From assembly GCA_021779435.1 (NCBI GenBank), contig JAJYAR010000054.1:1-10921 (forward strand): 10,921 nucleotides of DNA, in the 5' to 3' direction. The stretch comes from a bacterium (GTDB taxonomy: Bacteria; Verrucomicrobiota; Verrucomicrobiae; JAJYAR01). The position numbers were made by a program, and so were the translations under genes. A model generated the notes under the pieces. That model saw nothing but the letters and a program-made list of their open reading frames with translations, was not told the origin of the DNA and made no database searches. Positions 1 through 7,504 of the stretch are shown piece by piece (position 1 is the stretch's first letter; every line of letters starts with the position of its first letter).

Positions 1-1
1 C

Positions 2-1015
2 GACGTGCTGCGCGCCGCGCATGAGGCGCTCGACCGTTGGGGCTATGGGCTGGCGTCCGTGCGCTTCATCTGCGGCACCCAGGAAATCCACAAGCAGCTC
101 GAAGCGCGTCTCTCCGCGTTCCTCGGCACCGAGGACACGCTGCTCTATTCGTCGTGCTTCGACGCGAACGGCGGCGTTTTCGAGGCCCTCCTCGGCGAAG
201 AGGACGCGGTGATCAGCGACGAGCTCAACCATGCCTCAATCATCGACGGCATCCGGCTGTCGAGGGCGGCGCGCTACCGGTATCGGAATCGCGACATGAA
301 CGATCTCGAGACCAGACTGCGCGAGGCCTCCGACGCCGGGAAGCGTCACAAGCTGATCGCCACGGACGGCGTCTTCTCGATGGACGGCACCTTCGCTCCA
401 CTCCGCGAGATCTGCGACCTGGCGGAGCGCCACGGCGCGCAGGTGATGGTCGACGACAGCCACGCGGTCGGGTTCATCGGTCCCCGCGGACGAGGCACAC
501 CGGAACTCTTCGGCGTCGCCGACCGCATCGACATCCTGACCGGCACCTTGGGAAAGGCGCTCGGCGGCGCAAGCGGCGGCTACGTCAGCGGCCGCCGACA
601 GATCATCGAGCTGCTGCGCCAGCGTTCGCGTCCCTACCTTTTCTCCAACACCGTCGCTCCGGTGATCGCGGGGGCGTCGCTCGCCGTGCTCGATCTGCTC
701 GCACGATCGACCGAATTGCGGGACCGGCTCGAGGCGAACACGCAGTATTTCCGGGTCGAGATGCAGGAGGCCGGGCTGGCCATTCCGCCCGGCACGCACC
801 CAATCGTGCCCGTGATGCTCGGGGACGCCGCGCTCGCGCAGGCCTTCGCGACACGAATGTTGGAGAAAGGCGTGTACGTCGTGGGCTTCGTCTTTCCTGT
901 CGTGCCGCGGGGCGCAGCGAGAATCCGTACACAGGTGAGCGCCGCCCATTCCCGGGCCGATCTCGACTTCGCGGTGCGTGCGTTTGCCGAAGCAAAGGCC
1001 GAGCTCGCGGAGTGA
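2..1015 (+). CDS. kbl: Glycine C-acetyltransferase (2-amino-3-ketobutyrate CoA ligase), 5'-truncated by window edge
   Basis: This PLP enzyme of the alpha-oxoamine synthase family cleaves 2-amino-3-ketobutyrate with CoA to glycine and acetyl-CoA. It is the second step of threonine breakdown after threonine dehydrogenase, and acts in the cytosol. The visible protein aligns almost without gaps with E. coli Kbl as I recall it (398 residues); about 60 N-terminal residues lie outside the window. The GTG at position 5 is therefore an internal valine, not a start. Counting that codon as residue 1, the PLP Schiff-base lysine is K184 in [13 protein letters not shown], the cofactor Asp/His pair is D150 and H153 in MVDDSHAVG, and H76 in LNHASIID is the likely ring-stacking histidine. 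[11 protein letters not shown] and the C-terminal IRTQVSAAH are also typical of Kbl. These motifs favour Kbl over the paralogues BioF, HemA and Spt. A tdh gene may lie upstream, out of view. No clear terminator follows the TGA. Confidence 0.95.
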   Translation, partial: DVLRAAHEALDRWGYGLASVRFICGTQEIHKQLEARLSAFLGTEDTLLYSSCFDANGGVFEALLGEEDAVISDELNHASIIDGIRLSRAARYRYRNRDMNDLETRLREASDAGKRHKLIATDGVFSMDGTFAPLREICDLAERHGAQVMVDDSHAVGFIGPRGRGTPELFGVADRIDILTGTLGKALGGASGGYVSGRRQIIELLRQRSRPYLFSNTVAPVIAGASLAVLDLLARSTELRDRLEANTQYFRVEMQEAGLAIPPGTHPIVPVMLGDAALAQAFATRMLEKGVYVVGFVFPVVPRGAARIRTQVSAAHSRADLDFAVRAFAEAKAELAE

Positions 1016-1074
1016 GACTCGTCGGAATGTGGCAGTGAAATTGGAGTGCCATCCAATACCTGAAGACCGACTTT

Positions 1075-1222
1075 GCCACAGAGGTCACAGAGGCTAGAAC
1101 CGAGCCGAGCCGGAGTCTCAAGCGACAGCACTGAGGGCGCGAGACAGTACGTGCCCAGCAACCGGGCCAGCGGTCCACGTATCTCTGTGAACTCCGTGTC
1201 AGAGCTCCGTGATCTCTTTGGC
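1075..1222. repeat. ~148-bp element with imperfect inverted terminal arms (CACAGAG/CTCCGTG type)
   Basis: The left arm at 1075-1092 (GCCACAGAGGTCACAGAG) matches the reverse complement of the right arm at 1205-1222 (GCCAAAGAGATCACGGAG) at 15 of 18 positions. Inside the right end is a further related unit, CTCTGTGAACTCCGTG, at about 1183-1198. Each arm is itself a tandem of two short CACAGAG-like words. The arrangement resembles a dispersed intergenic repeat or small non-autonomous element. No flanking target-site duplication is evident and no protein is encoded inside. Copy number elsewhere in the genome cannot be judged from one window. Confidence 0.5.
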
Positions 1223-1280
1223 CGGTCCGACTTCGCAATCCAGGCCCATTTAGTCCCAAGTACGCAAACAGTTGCTCAGT

Positions 1281-1331
1281 TGTAGGTTGCGCGCTTGCCG
1301 CGCAACGTTGCGAGCAAGCTCGCAACCTACA
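1281..1331. repeat. REP/BIME-like unit: two adjacent palindromes bounded by TGTAG/CTACA
   Basis: Two hairpins lie back to back. The first (1286-1306) has arms GTTGCGCG/CGCGCAAC around a 5-base loop. The second (1307-1326) has arms GTTGCGAGC/GCTCGCAAC around AA. TGTAG at 1281-1285 and CTACA at 1327-1331 close the whole unit, so it can also fold as one long imperfect cruciform. This head-to-head design is the usual form of bacterial REP doublets, which are spread by RAYT (Y1 transposase-like) proteins in known cases. A related core recurs at 1841-1854. The unit ends 35 bases before the cdd ATG, which argues against the upstream in-frame GTG at 1295 being the true start. Confidence 0.6.
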
Positions 1332-1366
1332 TTGCCACCTCGGAGCGGTTCGTCTTTGATCCTCCC

Positions 1367-1786
1367 ATGCCGACGAAACTCTCCACGTCCACCGTCCGCC
1401 GTCTCGAAGCCGTTGCCCGCCGGGCCTCAAGAAAGGCCTACGCGCCGTATTCGAAGTTTCGCGTCGGAGCGGCGGTGCTCACCGGCTCGGGGAAGATCGT
1501 CCCCGGCTGCAACGTCGAGAACGCGTCCTACGGCCTCTGCAATTGCGCGGAACGCACGGCCATCTTCACCGCTGTGGCAGCCGCCGAAACCAAGGTTCGG
1601 GCGGTGGTGGTCCACACGCCGACGAAAACCGCCACGGCTCCCTGCGGCGCGTGCCGGCAGGTGATCAACGAATTCGGACCCGACGCCGTCGTGATCTGCA
1701 TCTGTGACTCCGACGAACGGATCGAAAGCTCGATCGGCGAGCTGCTGCCGCACGCCTTTGGCCCGCGAAATCTGGCGGAGAAGTAA
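1367..1786 (+). CDS. cdd: Cytidine deaminase, homotetrameric zinc type
   Basis: The enzyme deaminates cytidine and deoxycytidine to uridine and deoxyuridine in pyrimidine salvage in the cytosol. The protein has 139 residues, the length of the small Bacillus/human-type enzyme (about 136-146) rather than the ~294-residue E. coli type. YSKFRVGAAV (residues 28-37) and NVENASYG (49-56) form the nucleoside pocket, with N49 and E51 binding the ribose. C60-A-E62 supplies a zinc cysteine and the proton-shuttling glutamate. PCGACRQ (92-98) gives the other two zinc cysteines, C93 and C96. The C-terminal LLPHAFGP is also typical. The ATG at 1367 is chosen because a GTG at 1295 in the same frame would add 24 residues encoded partly by the REP-like repeat. 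No good ribosome binding site precedes the ATG. The gene stands alone, about 350 bases after kbl. Confidence 0.95.
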   Translation: MPTKLSTSTVRRLEAVARRASRKAYAPYSKFRVGAAVLTGSGKIVPGCNVENASYGLCNCAERTAIFTAVAAAETKVRAVVVHTPTKTATAPCGACRQVINEFGPDAVVICICDSDERIESSIGELLPHAFGPRNLAEK

Positions 1787-1835
1787 GCCCGGAGATCGGG
1801 CCTCGTGAACCGCCGGCAGGAGTCTTCGCTCCCCT

Positions 1836-1861
1836 GGGCTGCGAGCTTGCTCGCGCCCCGG
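1836..1861. terminator. Hairpin between convergent cdd and PEP-CTERM gene; also a REP-like core
   Basis: GCGAGC (1841-1846), TT, GCTCGC (1849-1854) is a perfect 6-bp inverted repeat. With one mismatch and a wobble it extends outward through GGG (1836-1838) and CCC (1857-1859). It sits about 55 bases after the cdd stop and about 30 bases after the stop of the convergent giant gene, the position expected of a shared terminator. There is no T-tract on either strand, so intrinsic termination is uncertain. The core is the same sequence as in the second hairpin at 1307-1326, so it may simply be a single REP-like repeat. Confidence 0.4.
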
Positions 1862-1889
1862 TGCGCCTTCAGCCACACGCGCCTCAGCC

Positions 1890-4800
1890 TCAACGCCGAT
1901 TGCGGCGCCGGCGCGACGCGAAGAACGTCAACCCCAGGCCTGCCAGCATCAGCGCATAGGTCGAGGGTTCAGGCACCGGCGTGAAGTTGAGCATCAGGCT
2001 GGTGGCCCCGCCGTTCATCGAGAGATTGAACTCGCCGATTCCCATGTTCTGAAACCCGCCCGTGTTCAGCGTAAACTGCGAGGGGCTGGAGAACCCGGTG
2101 ATCGAATTCGCCGTCAGAAGCGTCCACGAGCCCGCGACAAACGGGTTGAAATTCACGGCACCAAAGGAACCGACGTTGATGACAAACGGCGTGGTGGGCG
2201 TTGCCGTGATGTTCACGGAGCCAAGGACCGACACCAGATCCGTCCCGGTCGCATCCATTCCCCAGTTGTACACGCCGCCCGCTCCGAGCGTCAGCACCGT
2301 GCCGGACGTCAGGCTGCCATCGATGACGAAACCGCTGGCATCGCCGTCCCTCATCCCCGGACTGAGAATCATACCGGGGCCGATGTTGATGCCGGTCGAC
2401 GACGCCGGCGTCTGGAACACGCCGCCGCCGGCGAGCTTCCCGGACAGAAGGTTCAGCGGATTGGAAATCACCGTGCCCGGCTCGGCGCCGAGCACACCGC
2501 CCTGCAGCGTGATCATGTTGGCAGCAGCGCCAAACGCGCTGTTGTTGGCGGCCAGAACCGTGCCGGTAATCGTGACGGGACCCGTGAAGGTGCTCGCTCC
2601 CGAAAGGCGCAGCATCGAGGGGCCCGCGAGCGTTACTCCGGCAGTCTGTCCGGTGATCCGTCCCGCAAAGCCGCCATTCGAGCCCTGCACGATGGTGAAG
2701 TTCTTGCCTGCCGTCAGGGATACCACGTCAGCCAAGTTGGACCCGGAGATGCCATTCACTGTCGCATTGTCGAGGAATGTCACCGTTGAGCCGGAGGTCG
2801 TGTCAAACTCCAGCGCCCCCGTGCCCACCGAAGCGGCTGTCTGGAACGTCAGGCCGCCGTCCCTGACGACGATCGTGCCGGAGTACCCGCTGTTGTTGCC
2901 GGCGAGGGTGACATTGCCCCAGCCGATCTTCGAGAGCGTGCTTCCCTGGTATCCGGTGATCGCACCCGCGAGGGTCAGATCATAGGAGCTCCCAACATCA
3001 AGCGACGCGGAACCGATCTGGATCGGGTTGGCAATCGTTCGGGCGGCACCTGCCGCGCCGAACACGGGATTCGTCGGGTTGAACGAAATGCGGGGAGTCA
3101 CTGTCAGCGCTCCGGTGCCGAGGGCCGAATCGCTGCCGACATAGAGAACGCCGGCGTCGAGTGTCGTGCCGCCGGTGTAGGTGTTGTTTCCGATCAGCGT
3201 GACAGTCGACCGGGCGTTGAGATTCGATGGATCGAACGCGGTCGCAATGGTGCCCGACTCGCCGACAATGACCGAACGGGGAGTCGCGCCGTTGTCCGTC
3301 AATGTCGTGACCACGGCAAGCTGGCCGCCCTTGTATCCCGCAAAGCGGTACGCTGTCTGCATCATCGGCAGCGTGATGTTTCCGAAGATGCTGACGCCGG
3401 TCGACGCCGTCGCCAGGTAGATGCGCGGATCGGAGGAGGAGGAGAAGCCCGCGAGCGAAATATCGCCTGAAACGAGGCTCCCGCTTCCCGACGAGTCGAA
3501 ACCGAGGAAGAAGTTCGACGCCGTTGGATCGATGCGGCTGATGAAGGCGCTGGGATTGACGATGTTCGCCGAGTCCGAGGTGCCGACATACGACGACGGA
3601 CGCGGCTGGACGATACCGGAAGCGGGCAGTGCCGACGTACCGAAGATCACCGCCGAATTTTCGATCACGGTGCCGCCGGTATAGGAGTTCACGCCGGCGA
3701 GTCGCAGCGTCAACGGCGACCAGTAGTCCGAACTCACGTAAACGCTGCGCGGAGACTGGCCGTTGTCCGTGAGGGAGCTCCTCACCTCGAGAAGACCGCC
3801 GCCGCCGCCGAAATTGTACGTGGAGCCCTGCGGCGTGATCTGCCCGGTGAGCGCCGCGCTGCTGCTGCTGCCCAGCCTCGCGTTGGCGCCGAAATTCCTC
3901 AGGTCGACGATGCCTCCGTAGACGTTGGTCGCCAAGGTCGGCTTGGTGTCGAAACCGATGATGCCTGTCGTGCCGGCCCCATCGAACTTCGAGAGGTAAT
4001 CGGACTGGATGCTCGAGGGAAGAAACGAGATGCCGATGTAGCCGGAATTGGTGGCGCGCAGCATGCCGGAGGCAGGGAGTGCGGAATCGAACACCAACCG
4101 GCCCGAGCTCACGAAGGTGCCGCTCGTGTAGGACACCGGCCCCGAGAGCGTGACCACGGCGCTGCCGGCGACATTGAGGCGGCCGGAACCGCCGATTGCC
4201 CCGGATATCTTCAGAGCCGCGGGCCTGTAAATTGCCCCGCTGGAGGTGATGAGAAGATCGGAATCGACGGTCACCGGGCCGGTGAAGGTCATCGCGTTGG
4301 CCCCTCCCAGGGAGAGCACCATGGACTTCACCGGGCCGGTAAACACGACTTCGTTGGCGATCGTCCTCGGTCCGCTCAGCGAATCGAGCGACACCGCCGC
4401 GTTGGAGCCGGAGCCGTCAGCCATGAACGTGAGCTTTCCGGTGCCCAGCGCGGAATCGTTCTCCACCCACAGCGATCCGCCGTGGATCGTCACTCCTCCC
4501 GAAAACGTGTTCGTACCGGCAAGCGCCGCGCTGCCGTAGATATCGAGTCCGCCCTTCGCCGTGGCATTCAGGTCCGAGATGATTCCATTCAGCCAAAGCT
4601 GGTCGACTGCCGGAATCGGAGTCGTCGAATTCCCCCAGCTCTGTCCACCCGCGTACGGGTCGGTCCCGATGTGAAGGATGCCACCGAGAATGATGCGATT
4701 CGTGAGGACGGCGGCACCGGAGACCTGGATCGACGGCTTCAGCGCGGTCTCGGTGACGGTCAAAGGCCCCGATCCAAGCGGGGCGCCCGCAACCTTCAGC

Positions 4801-7433
4801 ACGCCGCTGTTCAGCGTGGTGCCGCCCATGTAGGTGTTGCTCCCGGTGAGCGTGACGGTCCCGCCTGCGTAAGGGGACGTGGCTGACCCGATCACCACGC
4901 CATCCACACGACCCTGCAGCAGGGAGGAGGCAACGGTGAGCTCCGCGTCATCCGCGGCGACCAGCGACAGCGTCCGGTTCGCACCCAGCTGGTCCGGTGC
5001 ATAGATTTCGCCCGTGAGTGTGGCGCGTGTGGCGGTGCCAAGCGCGATGGGTCCGAGCCCGCGAAGGTCGATCGCCTGCGACACAATGCGCGTCGACCCC
5101 GGATAGCCGGTCGTGAGCTCGGAGTTGACGTAGTCGGCGGAATCCAGTCCGACGACCGACGATCCCGAATAACCGCCCGGCGCAATGTGGGTCAGGATGA
5201 AGTCCCGGACGCTCCCGGCGCCGGTGTAGTTCTCGGTGTAGCCGATGTAACCGTTGGTTCCCAGGCTGACCACGCCGGTATCTCCGCCGGTCACGGCGGG
5301 CAGCGCGTTGGCAGAATCAAGGACGACGATCGAATTGGCGACGTTGAGCCTGCCCGTGAAGGTGTTGTTTCCGCGGAGCCCGAGCAGGAGGTAGTTTCCG
5401 GGGATTGGCGTGGAGTTGACGGTCACCGCGTTCGCGCCGGTCAACGCGCTCTCGACGACCAGGGCACCGCCGCCATTGCCAAACTGGTATCCGTTTGTCG
5501 CGGACGGAGTGATCGTTCCCTGCAGGACCGCCCGGGTTGACGATCCGAGGGTCACCTGGGAGCCGAAGCCCGAGAGATCGACAGCCTCGCCGTAGACCGG
5601 CGCCGGCGTGCCGTCGGTGCCTGGACCGCTGTCGAAGCCGAGCACACCGGTGAAGTTAGCCTTGTCGATGAGCGAGAGCACCGACGAAACCGTCGGACGA
5701 GTCTCCCAGAGCGACGCGATCCCCACATAGGCGTTGGTGCCCTTGATCGAGAGGCTGCCTGCTGAAGGCACCGCCATGGCGGAACCGAACGCGATTCCAC
5801 TATTGGCGACAGTGATGGTCGAAACGGTGGGATCGATCGTGCCGGTGATCCAGAGTGTCCCAAAGTCGCTCTTGCCGCCGGTCTCGAGCGTCAGCGCAGA
5901 GGCGCCGCCGGCCGCCTTCAGCGTACCCGTGATCCCGACGAACTCGTTCACCCGAAGCGTGGACGCACCCGCCGAAACCGTGACGTCGCCGCCAAGGATG
6001 AGGCCATAGTCCCCGTTCTTGCCCCCCACGGTCGCGCCGCTGGAGAGAACAACCGAGTTGGAAATCGCCACATCTCCCTCGAGCCTGCCGCCGACGGCGA
6101 GCGTTGCGCCGCTTCCAATCGTGACCGTGCCGGTGCCCAGGGCAGAACCGCTGCCAACGTACAGCGTGCCACTGGAGACCGTGGTATTTCCCGAGAAACC
6201 GCTGTTGTCGCCGGTGAGCGTGAGACTGGTGTCGGGAGCGCCGTTGAGGAGGATATTTCCACCACCGGAAACGGTGCCCTGGATGATCCCGCCCATGGTG
6301 CCCGCAGGCGACGTGACGGAAAGCGTGGCTCCGGAGCCGATCACCACGCCGGACCCGCTCGCCGGCGCACTGTAGAACGCGCCGACCTGCTGGTCGCGCG
6401 TGAGTTCAAGAACGCCGTTCGCGCCAAGCCATAGCTGCGTGAAAGTCGGGAGCGCGTTCACCTGATCGATGCGCAGCGTCCCGGCGTCGATCGACGTCGT
6501 TCCCGAATACGTGCTCACACCAGAGAGCGCGAGAGTGCCGTCTCCCTGTTTTCGGAGCCCGCCGGCGCCGGCGATCACGCCTGCGTACGACAGGACCGCG
6601 CCGCTCGCGGCATCAAGTGTCGCCCCTCCACTGCCCGCCGTGATGCCGCGGTTCGCGGAAAGCGCCAGCGCTGTGCTCGAGGTCCGGAGCGCGCCTCCGT
6701 TGAGGACCAGCGACCCGGGCGTGAGCGTCGCGGGCGCGGCTCCAAGATTCGCGTCGGAACTGATGTCCAGAATGCCGCCGTCCTTGACGGTCGTCGCACC
6801 GGTGTAGGTGTTGGCTCCCCCGAACGTCCAATGCGCTCCGGCAACCGAGACCGGGCCGCTGCCGCTGATCTGGCCGTTGATCGAGCCCACGGCCGCACCC
6901 GAGCCGCTGAGAATGATGCCGAGCGCGCCGTTGTTGGCGACCGACCCGCTGATGCCGAACGATCCCGCATTCGTGATCGTCAGCGAATTCGAATTGCTGA
7001 TCACCGGACCGGAGATCGACAGCACTCCCGAATTGAAAATGGTCGTGGCAGGCTGGTTGAACGTGAGCCCAACACCGACCACCTGCGGATTTCCGGAGAG
7101 ATTCTGGAGATCGATCGTTTCAATCGTCCCCGCCCCGGTGAGCGAAAAACTCGCCGCGCCCGGCATGCCACCGCGAAAACGCACCGAGTCGACTTTGAAC
7201 AGCGAACTGATGACGGGCTGATTGATCACGGAGCCCGACGTCCCAAATTCAGCCACGTTCGCCGTGGATCCAGAGACCGTGCCGGACCACCCGGGCACGA
7301 CGCCCCCCACCCAGCTCGTGCCGAGCGAGACGTCACTCGCGGTATCTGCCCACGAAAAGACCGTTTGCGACCGAAGCGACGCGACGCAGAAAAAGCTCAC
7401 CACTCCGATGAGAAAATGCCGGCTGGACAGCAT
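1890..7433 (-). CDS. Giant PEP-CTERM protein with autotransporter-associated beta-strand (PATR) repeats
   Basis: A predicted exported, surface-anchored beta-helical protein of 1847 residues; its biological role is unknown. The N-terminus (MLSSRHFLIGVVSFFCVASLRSQ) is a Sec signal peptide. Rich Gly/Ser/Thr beta-strand sequence follows, with about 11 PATR-type units of the form G-x-N-T-Y-T-G-G-T-T...G-x-L-x-V...ALG. They begin near residues 206, 305, 408, 688, 864, 973, 1098, 1247, 1415, 1512 and 1612. Four larger repeats overlie these (separate entries). The C-terminus is a PEP-CTERM signal: VPEPS at 1820-1824, a hydrophobic segment 1825-1840, then RRRRNRR. In known systems exosortase recognises this and removes it; no exosortase is in the window. 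There is no C-terminal beta-barrel, so it is not a classical type V autotransporter. The ATG at 7433 is preferred over an in-frame TTG at 7451 because it has AGGT 7 bases upstream and gives a normal signal peptide. The gene has a ~250-base or longer structured leader. Confidence 0.88.
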   Translation of the reverse strand: MLSSRHFLIGVVSFFCVASLRSQTVFSWADTASDVSLGTSWVGGVVPGWSGTVSGSTANVAEFGTSGSVINQPVISSLFKVDSVRFRGGMPGAASFSLTGAGTIETIDLQNLSGNPQVVGVGLTFNQPATTIFNSGVLSISGPVISNSNSLTITNAGSFGISGSVANNGALGIILSGSGAAVGSINGQISGSGPVSVAGAHWTFGGANTYTGATTVKDGGILDISSDANLGAAPATLTPGSLVLNGGALRTSSTALALSANRGITAGSGGATLDAASGAVLSYAGVIAGAGGLRKQGDGTLALSGVSTYSGTTSIDAGTLRIDQVNALPTFTQLWLGANGVLELTRDQQVGAFYSAPASGSGVVIGSGATLSVTSPAGTMGGIIQGTVSGGGNILLNGAPDTSLTLTGDNSGFSGNTTVSSGTLYVGSGSALGTGTVTIGSGATLAVGGRLEGDVAISNSVVLSSGATVGGKNGDYGLILGGDVTVSAGASTLRVNEFVGITGTLKAAGGASALTLETGGKSDFGTLWITGTIDPTVSTITVANSGIAFGSAMAVPSAGSLSIKGTNAYVGIASLWETRPTVSSVLSLIDKANFTGVLGFDSGPGTDGTPAPVYGEAVDLSGFGSQVTLGSSTRAVLQGTITPSATNGYQFGNGGGALVVESALTGANAVTVNSTPIPGNYLLLGLRGNNTFTGRLNVANSIVVLDSANALPAVTGGDTGVVSLGTNGYIGYTENYTGAGSVRDFILTHIAPGGYSGSSVVGLDSADYVNSELTTGYPGSTRIVSQAIDLRGLGPIALGTATRATLTGEIYAPDQLGANRTLSLVAADDAELTVASSLLQGRVDGVVIGSATSPYAGGTVTLTGSNTYMGGTTLNSGVLKVAGAPLGSGPLTVTETALKPSIQVSGAAVLTNRIILGGILHIGTDPYAGGQSWGNSTTPIPAVDQLWLNGIISDLNATAKGGLDIYGSAALAGTNTFSGGVTIHGGSLWVENDSALGTGKLTFMADGSGSNAAVSLDSLSGPRTIANEVVFTGPVKSMVLSLGGANAMTFTGPVTVDSDLLITSSGAIYRPAALKISGAIGGSGRLNVAGSAVVTLSGPVSYTSGTFVSSGRLVFDSALPASGMLRATNSGYIGISFLPSSIQSDYLSKFDGAGTTGIIGFDTKPTLATNVYGGIVDLRNFGANARLGSSSSAALTGQITPQGSTYNFGGGGGLLEVRSSLTDNGQSPRSVYVSSDYWSPLTLRLAGVNSYTGGTVIENSAVIFGTSALPASGIVQPRPSSYVGTSDSANIVNPSAFISRIDPTASNFFLGFDSSGSGSLVSGDISLAGFSSSSDPRIYLATASTGVSIFGNITLPMMQTAYRFAGYKGGQLAVVTTLTDNGATPRSVIVGESGTIATAFDPSNLNARSTVTLIGNNTYTGGTTLDAGVLYVGSDSALGTGALTVTPRISFNPTNPVFGAAGAARTIANPIQIGSASLDVGSSYDLTLAGAITGYQGSTLSKIGWGNVTLAGNNSGYSGTIVVRDGGLTFQTAASVGTGALEFDTTSGSTVTFLDNATVNGISGSNLADVVSLTAGKNFTIVQGSNGGFAGRITGQTAGVTLAGPSMLRLSGASTFTGPVTITGTVLAANNSAFGAAANMITLQGGVLGAEPGTVISNPLNLLSGKLAGGGVFQTPASSTGINIGPGMILSPGMRDGDASGFVIDGSLTSGTVLTLGAGGVYNWGMDATGTDLVSVLGSVNITATPTTPFVINVGSFGAVNFNPFVAGSWTLLTANSITGFSSPSQFTLNTGGFQNMGIGEFNLSMNGGATSLMLNFTPVPEPSTYALMLAGLGLTFFASRRRRNRR
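1893..1976 (-). other. PEP-CTERM sorting signal coding segment
   Basis: The last 28 residues of the giant protein hold the tripartite signal: VPEPST, then a hydrophobic span (YALMLAGLGLTFFAS), then a seven-residue basic tail, RRRRNRR. This is the standard exosortase/archaeosortase-type substrate end found in extracellular-polysaccharide-producing Gram-negative bacteria. It predicts that an exosortase gene (xrt, EpsH family) exists elsewhere in this genome. Confidence 0.9.
3162..3629 (-). repeat. Higher-order repeat copy D in the PEP-CTERM protein
   Basis: This copy covers about residues 1269-1424. It shares with copies A-C the order LPASG, then Y-V-G, a GFDS block, a D-[IL]-x-L-x-G-F block, a G-x-I-T-x-P block, Y-x-F-x-G, an L-T-D-N-G-x-x-P-R-S-V block and finally a PATR unit GNNTYTGGTT. 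It lies directly after copy C, with which it shares LPASG and LTDNG..PRSV almost exactly. Divergence elsewhere is substantial, indicating old duplication. Confidence 0.6.
3666..4079 (-). repeat. Higher-order repeat copy C in the PEP-CTERM protein
   Basis: This copy covers about residues 1119-1256. The ordered landmarks are LPASG, GYIGIS, IIGFDT, VDLRNFG, LGSSSSAALTGQITP, YNFGGGGGLLEVRSSLT, PRSVYVS and PLTL, ending in the PATR unit GVNSYTGG. It is the clearest copy and serves as the reference for the module. Confidence 0.65.
4812..5303 (-). repeat. Higher-order repeat copy B in the PEP-CTERM protein
   Basis: This copy covers about residues 711-874. Its landmarks are LPAVTGG, NGYIGY, VVGLDS, AIDLRGLG, LGTATRATLTGEI.AP, L.V.SSL, VVIGS and a PATR unit GSNTYMGGTTL. 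It is longer than the others, by insertions around the GLDS block (residues ~755-785), and lacks the Y-x-F-G-G-G-G motif. It directly follows copy A. Confidence 0.55.
5355..5771 (-). repeat. Higher-order repeat copy A in the PEP-CTERM protein
   Basis: This copy covers about residues 555-694. Its landmarks are VPSAG, NAYVGI, VLGFDS, AVDLSGFG, LGSSTRAVLQGTITP, YQFGNGGGALVVESALT, AVTV and the PATR unit GNNTFTG. It matches copy C best through the LGSS...GxITP...FGxGGG stretch. Confidence 0.6.
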
Positions 7434-7440
7434 GCAAAAG

Positions 7441-7444
7441 ACCT
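7441..7444 (-). promoter_or_regulatory. Ribosome binding site of the PEP-CTERM gene
   Basis: On the minus strand AGGT stands 7 bases before the ATG at 7433. This is the best Shine-Dalgarno-like match near the start. It decides for the ATG over the in-frame TTG at 7451, which would place the AGGT inside the coding region. Confidence 0.5.
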
Positions 7445-7504
7445 GCCGCAACCCAGCTGCAACGACAAGGTCAAAACCGGGTGCTGCAGGACGTTGGAAA
7501 AGTT

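Larger units (their letters stand above)
1016..1366. other. Gene-free spacer between kbl and cdd, containing two repeat-like elements
   Basis: No convincing gene lies in these 351 bases; the short open frames lack family resemblance and run through palindromic repeats. Two structured elements are listed separately: an inverted-repeat element at 1075-1222 and a two-hairpin REP-like unit at 1281-1331. No sigma-70 promoter or strong Shine-Dalgarno sequence stands out for cdd. The purine-rich GGAG nearest its ATG is about 20 bases upstream, too far to be a standard ribosome binding site. Confidence 0.7.

Noticed and set aside
5..7. GTG at position 5 as the start of kbl
   Set aside because: The frame is open to the window edge, and alignment to Kbl places this codon near family residue 61, so it is internal.
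1295..1366. N-terminal extension of cytidine deaminase from a GTG at 1295
   Set aside because: The added 24 residues are encoded partly by the REP-like palindrome, have no counterpart in the family and lack a ribosome binding site.
2062..7221. Many long plus-strand open frames opposite the PEP-CTERM gene
   Set aside because: They are antisense readings of a high-GC repetitive gene, rich in Pro/Ser/Val with no domain resemblance, and the minus-strand frame is continuous with a signal peptide and sorting signal.
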